Assembly (NCBI GenBank): GCA_937894515.1
Contig: CALCRH010000306.1
Span: 1-7,139, forward strand
DNA length: 7,139 nucleotides
From: an uncultured Clostridia bacterium
Lineage (GTDB): Bacteria; Bacillota; Clostridia; Oscillospirales; Oscillospiraceae
Direction: 5' to 3'
A program made the position numbers and the translations under genes. The notes under the pieces were generated by a model. It had not been told where the DNA came from and searched no databases. It saw only the letters and a list, made by a program, of their open reading frames with translations. How positions within the stretch are numbered: position 1 is the stretch's first letter; each line of letters opens with the position of its first letter. Positions 1 through 5,817 of this stretch are shown here, in pieces.

Positions 1-170
1 TATTTACCGCCGGTTGCCGTGACTTCACCGCCGTAAACCGTGACATTGCCGCCGTTGCCGTTATCGCCACCGCCGATGCCCGCACCGTATTTACCGCCGG
101 TTGCCGTGACTTCACCGCCGTAAACCGTGACATTGCCGCCGTCTTTGCCGTCGCCGCTGCCGATACCCGC
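1..170 (-). repeat. 87-bp (29-residue) tandem repeat in the surface protein gene
   Basis: Two units of 29 codons are visible. One spans 84-170; the next starts at 83 and continues past the window edge. Each encodes AGIGxGD....GGNVTVYGG followed by EVTATGGKYG. Bases 1-55 are identical to bases 88-142, including third codon positions, so the duplication is recent or is kept uniform by recombination. More copies probably lie to the left. Confidence 0.85.
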
Positions 171-1838
171 ATTGTCGATTTCGCCGGTGGCAACGATCTT
201 ACCGCTGTCGCCTTTCTGCCCGTAAATATTAAGAGTATTTCCGGACACCACTTCTATTCCGCTCGGTGCAGTAAGGGTACAGCCGTCCATAAGGATAATA
301 TTTGTGGGATTGTCGGCTGTTCCCGTAACATTCACTCTTGAGCCGATTTCCACATTCGACGAAAGGACATACCATACATTACCTGTCGCATCGCTGTCGC
401 CCCATGTGGTATCACCGTCGGATATGCACCTTGCCGCAACGCAGATCTTAGGTACGTTGCTGACGGCGCCGTCGTCATTTACCACTTTATCAGTATAATC
501 AATGTCATACAGATAGCGGTCTGTGCCGCCGCATTTATCACAACCGTTCACTCCGTCTTCATCCACATATTTATGGATATTGAAATTAAAGTCAGTAGTT
601 TCGGTGTTACTGTTGTCCCATTTGTAATTCTTAAAATCTCTGAGTTTAAGAGTTGCTACATGATCCCCTATGTTGGTTGCCTTGCCGCTTCCATTCTCAA
701 CAGTATACAGAGGGGAATCCACTATCGCTGTCCGACTATATCCGGTATAATGCAAGTTGACAGAATCGGGAACTTCCAGGGTTTTCTTATCGATTAACCA
801 TGAAATCTTTTTAACCTCATCTTTACCGTCCGACCAGATGTGATTGCCGTCAAGCGTTGCCTTTGCTTCGTATTTGCCTGCATCCTTCTTGACATGGTCT
901 TCTAATGTATAGCCATCGCCACTCGGAACGCCGGTCAGATTATCACCCGTGTATGTTAAGTTATTACCAACGGGAGCATCTATCGATTTTTTTGCAATCG
1001 ACCACTTGATTGTTTTATCCGCTAATGTGCCGTCCGCCCAGATATAGCCGGTCTTAAGCTTTGCGGTTGCTTCGTAATTGCCGGCATTTGTTTGGGTGTT
1101 GCCGGTGACAGTATAGCCCGTACCTTCCTGAACACCTGTTTGTGTTTTACCGGTATAAATAAGCTTTTCCGCCGCCTTCGGATCATCGGCTTTACTGTAA
1201 ACATTTACCGTTCCTTCACCCTGCATTTCGTAGAATTTTTTGCCTACTCTGTCATAAACGCCGAACTTGCCGTCTTTGTTTTTTGCCGGAACATAATCAC
1301 GGACAGGAGTGGGATTGTCGCCCTCAAAAATCTCGCAGGAGTAAAAACGGATCTGCTGTCCGCTAAAACTCTGTGCCCCATCGCTGAGATGTAAAGCAAA
1401 AAGATACATCGCGCGGTCGCATTCAAATTTATAGTCGGGGAATGTTTTTATAGTTTCCCCGTCAAGCTTATACTCTTTTCCGTCAAGCTCTACCGTGTGG
1501 CGACCGGATACAAACGTTGTGATGCCCACCGTATCAGATCCGAAGCCCGCGCAGAAAGAGGTTTTATCATCGTTGGCATAAAAGTGTTTCCCGCCCTCGT
1601 TCCACACGCCGAACAGGTTCGCCATTTCGCCGTTCACTGTCACCTCCGCATCAAAAACGACACGGGTCGTTGACGACGGCTTGACGTCGGTTTCGATATA
1701 CGCACCCGCGCAGACATCAAAGCAGAAATACTCCGTGATTTCCGGTTCTTCTTCCGCAAAGGCAGTAATCGCCGATAGCGGAATCATGCCCACGATCATC
1801 ACGACCGCCAAAAGGATACTGATAATTCGTTTTTTCAT
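1..1838 (-). CDS. Large secreted multi-domain surface protein, C-terminus beyond the window
   Basis: An open frame of 612 codons runs from ATG at 1838 to the window edge with no stop. GAGGTAA (1845-1851) lies 6 bases before the ATG. Residues 1-28 form a signal peptide (MKKR, a hydrophobic core, then AFA before EEE). Residues about 35-212 resemble the LamG/concanavalin-like module of clostridial surface proteins, with a 'YSCEIFEG..PVRDYVPAKN..GVYD' type ending. Residues about 224-283, 285-351 and 352-421 are three related Ig-like repeats (YTG near the start; AGxYEAxAxL and W.DG in the first two). A CDKCGG segment follows at 433-438. From about 487 comes a beta-helix-like stretch ending in Gly-rich 29-residue repeats (AGIGxGD...GGNVTVYGG). 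The architecture suggests a surface adhesin or glycan-binding role, but the ligand is unknown. Any wall anchor would lie outside the window. It may be element cargo or a host gene. Confidence 0.9.
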   Translation of the reverse strand, partial: MKKRIISILLAVVMIVGMIPLSAITAFAEEEPEITEYFCFDVCAGAYIETDVKPSSTTRVVFDAEVTVNGEMANLFGVWNEGGKHFYANDDKTSFCAGFGSDTVGITTFVSGRHTVELDGKEYKLDGETIKTFPDYKFECDRAMYLFALHLSDGAQSFSGQQIRFYSCEIFEGDNPTPVRDYVPAKNKDGKFGVYDRVGKKFYEMQGEGTVNVYSKADDPKAAEKLIYTGKTQTGVQEGTGYTVTGNTQTNAGNYEATAKLKTGYIWADGTLADKTIKWSIAKKSIDAPVGNNLTYTGDNLTGVPSGDGYTLEDHVKKDAGKYEAKATLDGNHIWSDGKDEVKKISWLIDKKTLEVPDSVNLHYTGYSRTAIVDSPLYTVENGSGKATNIGDHVATLKLRDFKNYKWDNSNTETTDFNFNIHKYVDEDGVNGCDKCGGTDRYLYDIDYTDKVVNDDGAVSNVPKICVAARCISDGDTTWGDSDATGNVWYVLSSNVEIGSRVNVTGTADNPTNIILMDGCTLTAPSGIEVVSGNTLNIYGQKGDSGKIVATGEIDNAGIGSGDGKDGGNVTVYGGEVTATGGKYGAGIGGGDNGNGGNVTVYGGEVTATGGK

Positions 1839-2023
1839 AATCTTTTACCTCGCTTTATGTATTTCAAATAATTATTACCGTTTTTCATTCGCCCCGGTGG
1901 AGCATTTGATTCGTTGCCCGGCGGAGCGTTTGAATCCTGCCACACCGAACGCAAAAAGGGTTGACAAACAAATACAGTAAACTTACATTTTGACCGACTG
2001 ACCGTTGTATGCTGTATTACCAT
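1835..2023 (-). CDS. Possible 62-residue small protein or leader peptide overlapping the surface protein start
   Basis: ATG at 2023 is preceded by AAAAGGAG (2033-2040), with 9 bases between that site and the start. The frame ends in a TGA that overlaps the ATG of the surface protein gene (ATGA, 1838-1835), the arrangement expected for translational coupling. The product is basic, begins MVIQHTTVSR and carries a doubled SNAPPG motif with an 8-residue period. The differences between the two DNA copies of that repeat all fall at third codon positions of this frame, which favours real translation. I recognise no family and see no signal peptide or convincing membrane segment. It lies about 65 bases downstream of the predicted transcription start, so it could be a leader peptide, a small protein or a chance frame in a repeat. 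Confidence 0.4.
   Translation of the reverse strand: MVIQHTTVSRSKCKFTVFVCQPFLRSVWQDSNAPPGNESNAPPGRMKNGNNYLKYIKRGKRL
1893..1936 (-). repeat. Two 20-bp direct repeats, 24-bp period, inside the small ORF
   Basis: Bases 1893-1912 and 1917-1936 match at 17 of 20 positions. The 24-base period is a multiple of three and encodes two SNAPPG units. Read as codons of the small ORF, the changes are AAC/AAT, CCG/CCA and GGC/GGG (synonymous) plus GAT/GAA (Asp to Glu). Confidence 0.7.
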
Positions 2024-2048
2024 ATGTGCCAACTCCTTTTCCGTAAAT

Positions 2049-2095
2049 ATTTCGTAAAATGGGCATAGTTGCCCCTACCCATAGATATACGAAAT
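2049..2095 (-). promoter_or_regulatory. Interrupted inverted repeat at the predicted transcription start
   Basis: The arms ATTTCGTA (minus strand, 2095-2088) and TACGAAAT (2056-2049) pair over 8 bp. Inside them ATGGG pairs with CCCAT, or alternatively GGGCA pairs with TGCCC around a 4-base ACTA loop (2061-2074). The element starts 1 base downstream of the predicted -10 box, so it would form a 5' mRNA stem-loop or serve as a DNA operator. Which of these applies cannot be told from sequence. Confidence 0.5.
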
Positions 2096-2096
2096 A

Positions 2097-2125
2097 ATAA
2101 TAACACATTTTATATTTAATTACAA
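2097..2125 (-). promoter_or_regulatory. Sigma-A-type promoter for the small ORF and surface protein
   Basis: On the minus strand, -35 TTGTAA (2125-2120), a 17-base spacer and -10 TATTAT (2102-2097) lie in AT-rich DNA. Transcription would begin near 2090, giving a leader of about 250 bases before the surface protein ATG at 1838 that includes the small ORF at 2023. Confidence 0.55.
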
Positions 2126-2274
2126 GGGTTTTCAGTGCTTTTTCTGCGGATTTCGGCAAATAGTTCAGAATTTCTTCAAATACTTCACTTTTCTGTTGAA
2201 AATTCCAATTGCAGAGCGGAGTTTCTGCAACAAAACTTGGACTTTTCTTGCAGAATTGCCTTTCACGGCAGAAA
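2126..2274. other. Non-coding AT-rich spacer with alternating TTCTGCAA/TTGCAGAA repeats
   Basis: The stretch between the terminator and the surface protein promoter has no supported gene. A minus-strand frame (1983-2306) crosses it, but its ATG lies inside the terminator stem, it has no ribosome binding site and it runs through the promoter and hairpin. The region holds TTGCAGA (2209-2215), TTCTGCAA (2223-2230) and TTGCAGAA (2248-2255), which can pair in two mutually exclusive ways. Function is unknown. Confidence 0.5.
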
Positions 2275-2312
2275 GAAAAAAGCCGGACAAGGTTTTTCAT
2301 CCTCATCCGGCT
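2275..2312 (-). terminator. Strong Rho-independent terminator after the IreB-like gene
   Basis: On the minus strand AGCCGGATGAGG (2312-2301) pairs with CCTTGTCCGGCT (2292-2281) over 12 positions with two G-U pairs and an 8-base loop. Six T residues (2281-2276) follow directly. The stem begins 8 bases after the TAA stop of the IreB-like gene, so it closes that transcript. Confidence 0.9.
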
Positions 2313-2319
2313 CGGTCGG

Positions 2320-2517
2320 TTATTCGGTTTTGAGATATTCTCGCAATGTTTCGGTGCTGATTGTTTTGATCAGTTCCCGTGCGTTGCCTTTGCGTGTGAT
2401 GTAACTGTCATTGCATTCGGCAAGATATCCTCTGATCTGCATTTTCGGATTATATCCGGCATTTCGGATCGCTTCCGTTATCTGTTCGAGCAGGATTCGC
2501 TCGTCTGCTTTATCCAT
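2320..2517 (-). CDS. Short IreB-like (UPF0297) small protein
   Basis: A 65-residue protein. I chose ATG 2517 because GAGGAAG lies just upstream and a promoter ends about 17 bases before it; an in-frame GTG further up (2664) would read through that promoter. Residues 13-62 follow the IreB family pattern: an amphipathic helix, then GYNPKMQIRGYL (21-32), an SYITRKGNAR segment (38-47) and a final charged helix. Enterococcal IreB regulates cephalosporin resistance and is phosphorylated by the kinase IreK on N-terminal threonines. This copy begins almost at the first helix, so that phosphorylated segment appears to be missing. Family members are usually about 85-90 residues. It stands alone between its own promoter and a strong terminator, next to the transfer operon. 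Its role there is unknown; a signalling or regulatory role is inference. Confidence 0.8.
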   Translation of the reverse strand: MDKADERILLEQITEAIRNAGYNPKMQIRGYLAECNDSYITRKGNARELIKTISTETLREYLKTE

Positions 2518-2540
2518 CTCATCTTCCTCTTTTCTTCGGC

Positions 2541-2569
2541 AGTATAGCATATTTTTCATGGTTTTGCAA
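2541..2569 (-). promoter_or_regulatory. Extended -10 promoter for the IreB-like gene
   Basis: On the minus strand, -35 TTGCAA (2569-2564), a 17-base spacer ending in TGC and -10 TATACT (2546-2541) form an extended -10 promoter (TGCTATACT). The start site would be near 2534, leaving a very short leader before ATG 2517 that just holds the ribosome binding site. Confidence 0.65.
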
Positions 2570-2641
2570 GGTTTTCGGAGTATCTGCAATATTCTTTTCT
2601 TTCTGCTGTGTAGTTCTTTTCGGGTGGGAGGTTCACTTTCT

Positions 2642-2670
2642 CCTGTCATCATGACAGGTACCACCTGTCA
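2642..2670. repeat. Alternating inverted repeats CCTGTCA / TGACAGG / CCTGTCA
   Basis: CCTGTCA (2642-2648) and TGACAGG (2652-2658) form a palindrome with a 3-base centre. The middle arm also pairs with CCTGTCA (2664-2670): in full, TGACAGGT-ACC-ACCTGTCA spans 2652-2670 with 8-bp arms. The two hairpins share an arm and exclude each other. The array lies about 70 bases upstream of the -35 box of the IreB-like gene and just downstream of the HTH gene, so it could be an operator, a replication or transfer site, or an RNA switch. Confidence 0.7.
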
Positions 2671-2697
2671 CCGAGAAGGTATAGTTTCCCCTCGGTG
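2669..2697. repeat. Hairpin with CACCGAG/CTCGGTG arms
   Basis: CACCGAG (2669-2675) and CTCGGTG (2691-2697) are perfect 7-bp arms around a 15-base centre, and overlap by two bases the array at 2642-2670. No T tract follows in either direction, so it is unlikely to be a simple terminator. It extends the structured block between the HTH and IreB-like genes. Confidence 0.55.
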
Positions 2698-2707
2698 TCG
2701 GCAGTAT

Positions 2708-2742
2708 AAAAAATCAAAGCAGTTTGAACAGCAGACTGCTTT
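2708..2742 (-). terminator. Possible terminator overlapping the end of the HTH gene
   Basis: On the minus strand AAAGCAG (2742-2736) pairs with CTGCTTT (2722-2716) around a 13-base loop. GA and six T residues (2713-2708) follow. The stem lies in the last codons and stop of the HTH gene. The stem is short and A-T rich, so termination may be partial. It would end the transfer operon before the repeat array. Confidence 0.45.
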
Positions 2743-2968
2743 TTCCGCCTTTGGTGCGGTATCGCTGTTCGGAACGGATCAGCCCAGCACGGCGAAGGTC
2801 ATGCAATCCGCGGCGGACGGTGGATTCGGACAGCTTCAGTTCTTTGGCAATAGTCGGAATGGCAGGCCAACATTCGCCGTCCTTGTTCGCTCGGTCGGAA
2901 AGGTAGATATAGACCGATTTCGCACGGTGCGGCAGTTCCATGCGGTAAATGGTATCAAGTCTGCCCAT
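2714..2968 (-). CDS. Small winged helix-turn-helix DNA-binding protein
   Basis: An 84-residue protein of the HTH_36 type. Residues 12-28 form a first helix (LPHRAKSVYIYLSDRA), 37-46 the second helix (IPTIAKELKL), 47-62 the recognition helix (SESTVRRGLHDLRRAG), and 63-83 a wing with basic RYRTKGGKS. The start at 2968 is supported by GAGGTGA at the right distance and overlaps the end of the coupling protein gene by 14 bases, so translation is probably coupled. Similar N-terminal domains occur in replication initiators and in small regulators next to coupling proteins in clostridial elements. It has only the DNA-binding domain. The alternating TGACAGG repeats just beyond its stop codon are a natural candidate target, but that is inference. 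It could also be an accessory factor acting at a transfer or replication origin. Confidence 0.85.
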   Translation of the reverse strand: MGRLDTIYRMELPHRAKSVYIYLSDRANKDGECWPAIPTIAKELKLSESTVRRGLHDLRRAGLIRSEQRYRTKGGKSSLLFKLL

Positions 2969-4907
2969 CGGTCTTCACCTCGGTCATTGCTTCCTTGAAG
3001 GTGCGGTTGCGTTCGGGAGTCAGTCCCGATCCGCCTTTGCCTCTGTCCTTCGGCTTGTTGTGGGGCGGCGTTCTTGTCGGTTCGTCATGTTCGGTCTGCC
3101 GCAGATCCTGACCTCTGCCGGATGCGGCTTTGTCGGAGTCTGCATATTCGGAATCCTCCGGCTTCGGATATTTTGCTTTGATGCCGTCAAGGATTTCTTT
3201 CTTCTCGGCATATTCGACCTTGCGGTTCCCGTGTTCGGGGACTCGGTACGGGTTCTTTTCGTCAAATTCGATTCCCCATTTGAAGAAGAGTTTCAGATGG
3301 ACACGCATGGGATGAACGCCGGTTTTCATAACGATGAAGTCGCCCTTCGGCAGAGATTTCAGTTCGTCCGGTGTCATCAGCGGGCGTTCCACCATTTGCA
3401 GAGATTGAGACGGGTCGTTCTTGGAACGGCTGACCGAGCCGGACATAACGGTTCGGCTGCCGAGTGCTTTGGAGAGAGTTTCCGCCGAGCTGCTGTTGGG
3501 AGCAAAGCCGCCGAACAGTGTGATCTGCGTATTATCTACAATGATTTCCGAACCTTCCTTGCCGTAGTTTTTGTCAAGCTGTGAGAAGGACTGAATGATC
3601 GGAACGATCTGCAACCGTCTTGAACGGGATGCCGAGAACATCATTTCCGCAGATTCTATCTTCGGAAGCGTACCGAACTCATCGCAGAAGAAAACACAGC
3701 GGTTTTTGAGCTTGCCGCCGTTCTCATCCGCAACCGAGAGGATTTCACGGTATAGCTGTTGGATGATCAGCGAGATCATAAAGAAGGTGTTGGGATTTTC
3801 TTCGGGCATGATGATAAAGATGGCGGATTTCTCGTTGCAGAACTTTTCGGCATCTATTTCGGTGTCGAAGCAGAGCAGTTGTTCAAGCTCGGAATCGAGG
3901 AAGGCATTGAGTCGGGACAGTGCCGTTGACATGACCGATGCCATTGACTGTTCCGCCGTGTTGAGTGCGGCGCCGGCAAACCATTTCGCTTTGTGGTCAT
4001 TCGGCAGTTCCTCGATCAGCAGTTGAAACTGATTTTTTCCTTTCTTGCCGGACGGAGCCAGCAGTTCTTGGATGATTTTGAACACCGACACAATGTGCCG
4101 TTTCTGCGGCTCGCAGAATTCGGCAACAAGCAGAATAGTAGCAGTGAGCAGTCCTTCGGCTGCATCGTAGAAGTAGGCGTTCTGACCGAAGGATGCCGCA
4201 TCCATACCCGACAGGATAATGGTTTTGGAGATAATCTTGGCATACTTTTCCGCCTTTGCCTTATATACAAGCTCGTCCGGGTGTGCTTGGTATAAATCCA
4301 TATACTTGTTGACAAGGTGTAAGAGGTTATTGCCGTTTGACCGTGTCGGGTTTCGCAGGTCAATGACCGAAACATTGTAGCCGTACTGCTTGGCGATGTT
4401 GCCATAGTTTCGCATGACATCGCCTTTGGTATCGGTGGAGAGGAAGGACATCCCCGATGCACAGGCATATTCGATGCAGGGATAAAGCCAGAATGCCGTT
4501 TTGCCGACACCTGCCGCACCGATCATCAGCACATGGACATCGCCGGTGTCCACAAGGGCGGTCGTATTATGGCCGCTGCCTTCGCATCCGACAATGATGC
4601 CCTGCGGCAGAGCTTCTTCGGGAGAGGGTTCGGTCTTTCCGAACGGTCGCTTTCGGACGGCTCCCGCCGAGGTCGGTGTCTGACCTTTCTCTGCCTGACG
4701 GCGCCATTTTTTCGGCGTGAACGGAATGTGGCGGTATATCTTTTTGACCTCGCCTTTGGTTGCCCACCGAGCCGTTCCGTGCTGACCGTCACCGACCGTT
4801 TTGGATTTGATGTTGTTTAAGCTGTACACATAGGAGAGCAATGTCACACCGCCGAGGACGAGTGCCATCACCGTCCCGACGATGATCAGAGTTGTAACGC
4901 CGGACAT
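2955..4907 (-). CDS. VirD4/TraG-type conjugative coupling ATPase
   Basis: A 650-residue type IV coupling protein that would link the relaxase-DNA complex to the secretion channel and energise DNA export at the membrane. Residues 5-28 form one transmembrane helix. HGTARWAT (43-50) is the family's N-terminal signature. Walker A is GAAGVGKT (130-137), followed by STDTKGD (157-163), where VirD4 proteins place their SxDxKGD box. Walker B is VFFCDEFG (405-412), followed by the conserved QSFSQLDKNYG (439-449). Residues from about 560 form a charged, Pro- and Gly-containing tail that may contact substrates. ATG 4907 has GAGGTG upstream and overlaps the TOPRIM gene by 22 bases. The closest known group is the VirD4-like proteins of clostridial conjugative transposons. 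All ATPase motifs are intact. No channel genes (VirB4, VirB6) are visible in the window. Confidence 0.95.
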   Translation of the reverse strand: MSGVTTLIIVGTVMALVLGGVTLLSYVYSLNNIKSKTVGDGQHGTARWATKGEVKKIYRHIPFTPKKWRRQAEKGQTPTSAGAVRKRPFGKTEPSPEEALPQGIIVGCEGSGHNTTALVDTGDVHVLMIGAAGVGKTAFWLYPCIEYACASGMSFLSTDTKGDVMRNYGNIAKQYGYNVSVIDLRNPTRSNGNNLLHLVNKYMDLYQAHPDELVYKAKAEKYAKIISKTIILSGMDAASFGQNAYFYDAAEGLLTATILLVAEFCEPQKRHIVSVFKIIQELLAPSGKKGKNQFQLLIEELPNDHKAKWFAGAALNTAEQSMASVMSTALSRLNAFLDSELEQLLCFDTEIDAEKFCNEKSAIFIIMPEENPNTFFMISLIIQQLYREILSVADENGGKLKNRCVFFCDEFGTLPKIESAEMMFSASRSRRLQIVPIIQSFSQLDKNYGKEGSEIIVDNTQITLFGGFAPNSSSAETLSKALGSRTVMSGSVSRSKNDPSQSLQMVERPLMTPDELKSLPKGDFIVMKTGVHPMRVHLKLFFKWGIEFDEKNPYRVPEHGNRKVEYAEKKEILDGIKAKYPKPEDSEYADSDKAASGRGQDLRQTEHDEPTRTPPHNKPKDRGKGGSGLTPERNRTFKEAMTEVKTDGQT

Positions 4908-5803
4908 TCCGACACCTCACTTTCGTTTAATAATAAATCCTCATTCCAGTCCTTGTGAATCGGAATGAGGATTTCTGTTTTCAGACCGCTGAACCGCATT
5001 CGGTCGGAGATTCGCTTTGCCGCCTTTTGTCCCGCATCATCGCTGTCAAGGCAGAGATAAATCTTTTCGAGATTCGGATTGTCTATGAGCATCTGAAACA
5101 GAACACGGTCGCTGACTCCGCATCCGGCGGCATAGCTGTGCTGTTTCCATCCGTCCTTGTGAAGCGAGATATACGAGAGCATATCTATCGGCGCCTCAAA
5201 AAGATAGAGCGTGTCATCCGTGCCGGTCCGGTGGAAACTGTATTCGGGGATGCCGTTGGGAGCATTGCCTTTGAAGGTGGATTCGCCGCCCGTTCCTCGC
5301 ATATTGGCATGGACGGCTTTGCCGTCTTTATCGTATCCGACAAACACGACATTGTGGTACTCTGCGGATTCGTAGATCATGTTCTCACGCACAAAAGTAT
5401 ACAGCACATCCCGGTCAATGCCTCGCTTGGATAGCAGATAGGCAAACACCCGCCGCATATTGTCGTTTCGTTTTGGAAGTACAAACGGTTCGGGCGGTTT
5501 TTGTAAGACGGGTTGTGCGGTTTTCAGTGTACCGTTTGTGCCGCCGAGCAGGTATTCCATCGCTTCGGGGTAGTCAAGGTTATAGAACCTGCGGACGAAG
5601 TCGATGGCATCGCCGCCTTCACCCTCGTACTGATGATAGAACAGATTTCCCCGTATGGTGACCTTCTCGGAGCCGTTTCGCCATTCGTATTCCTTTCCGC
5701 TTTTTTTCAAGGTTTCACCCTGACGGCGAAGCAGATCGGCAATGTCGGTCATGCGGGCTTGTTCTCTTTGGTCTTTTGTAAAATGAATATATTTTGTAGA
5801 CAT
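4886..5803 (-). CDS. DUF3991/TOPRIM domain protein, primase-like
   Basis: A 305-residue protein. Residues about 18-90 resemble the DnaG CHC2 region (GNLFYHQYEGEGGDAIDFV, then EAMEYLLG) but without its zinc-binding cysteines. Residues about 115-190 fit DUF3991. The TOPRIM fold follows: LYLFEAPIDMLS (199-210) carries the catalytic-type Glu203, and LCLDSDDAG (250-258) carries Asp253 and Asp255. KDWNEDL (284-290) closes the domain. TOPRIM proteins bind Mg2+ and act in priming, nicking or strand passage; this family accompanies relaxases in clostridial elements, so a role in processing or re-copying the transferred strand is likely but inferred. ATG 5803 has a full AAGGAGG (5811-5817) that overlaps the relaxase stop codon. 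The 3' end overlaps the coupling protein start. Confidence 0.9.
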   Translation of the reverse strand: MSTKYIHFTKDQREQARMTDIADLLRRQGETLKKSGKEYEWRNGSEKVTIRGNLFYHQYEGEGGDAIDFVRRFYNLDYPEAMEYLLGGTNGTLKTAQPVLQKPPEPFVLPKRNDNMRRVFAYLLSKRGIDRDVLYTFVRENMIYESAEYHNVVFVGYDKDGKAVHANMRGTGGESTFKGNAPNGIPEYSFHRTGTDDTLYLFEAPIDMLSYISLHKDGWKQHSYAAGCGVSDRVLFQMLIDNPNLEKIYLCLDSDDAGQKAAKRISDRMRFSGLKTEILIPIHKDWNEDLLLNESEVSECPALQL

Positions 5804-5810
5804 GGGTTCG

Positions 5811-5817
5811 CCTCCTT
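5811..5817 (-). promoter_or_regulatory. Ribosome binding site of the TOPRIM gene, overlapping the relaxase stop
   Basis: On the minus strand the relaxase stop and the site merge as TAAGGAGG, 8 bases before ATG 5803. Ribosomes finishing the relaxase would land at the next start. Confidence 0.8.

Noticed and set aside
1961..1989. A plus-strand promoter-like pair, TTGACA with a 17-base spacer and TACATT
   Set aside because: No gene or RNA is supported downstream on the plus strand, the -10 box is weak, and the site lies inside the minus-strand small ORF.
1983..2306. A 107-codon minus-strand frame between the IreB-like gene and the surface protein
   Set aside because: Its ATG is inside a strong terminator stem, it lacks a ribosome binding site and it crosses a promoter and a hairpin.
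2518..2664. An N-terminal extension of the IreB-like protein starting at GTG 2664
   Set aside because: It would translate through the promoter and repeat array, its sequence is basic and unlike the family, and ATG 2517 has a proper ribosome binding site.
2652..2670. AGGTGGTACC on the minus strand resembles the T-box core AGGGTGGTACC
   Set aside because: The match is explained by the inverted repeat. No specifier stem, terminator or aminoacyl-tRNA synthetase or amino acid gene follows.
2411..2998. A 195-codon plus-strand frame across the HTH and IreB-like genes
   Set aside because: It runs antisense through two supported genes, a promoter and inverted repeats, and its product is low-complexity.
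2949..3584. A 211-codon plus-strand frame opposite the coupling protein gene
   Set aside because: The opposite strand encodes intact ATPase motifs throughout. The plus-strand frame has no ribosome binding site or recognisable domain and follows from codon bias.
4955..5434. A 159-codon plus-strand frame opposite the TOPRIM gene
   Set aside because: It is a shadow of a well-supported gene and shows no family features of its own.
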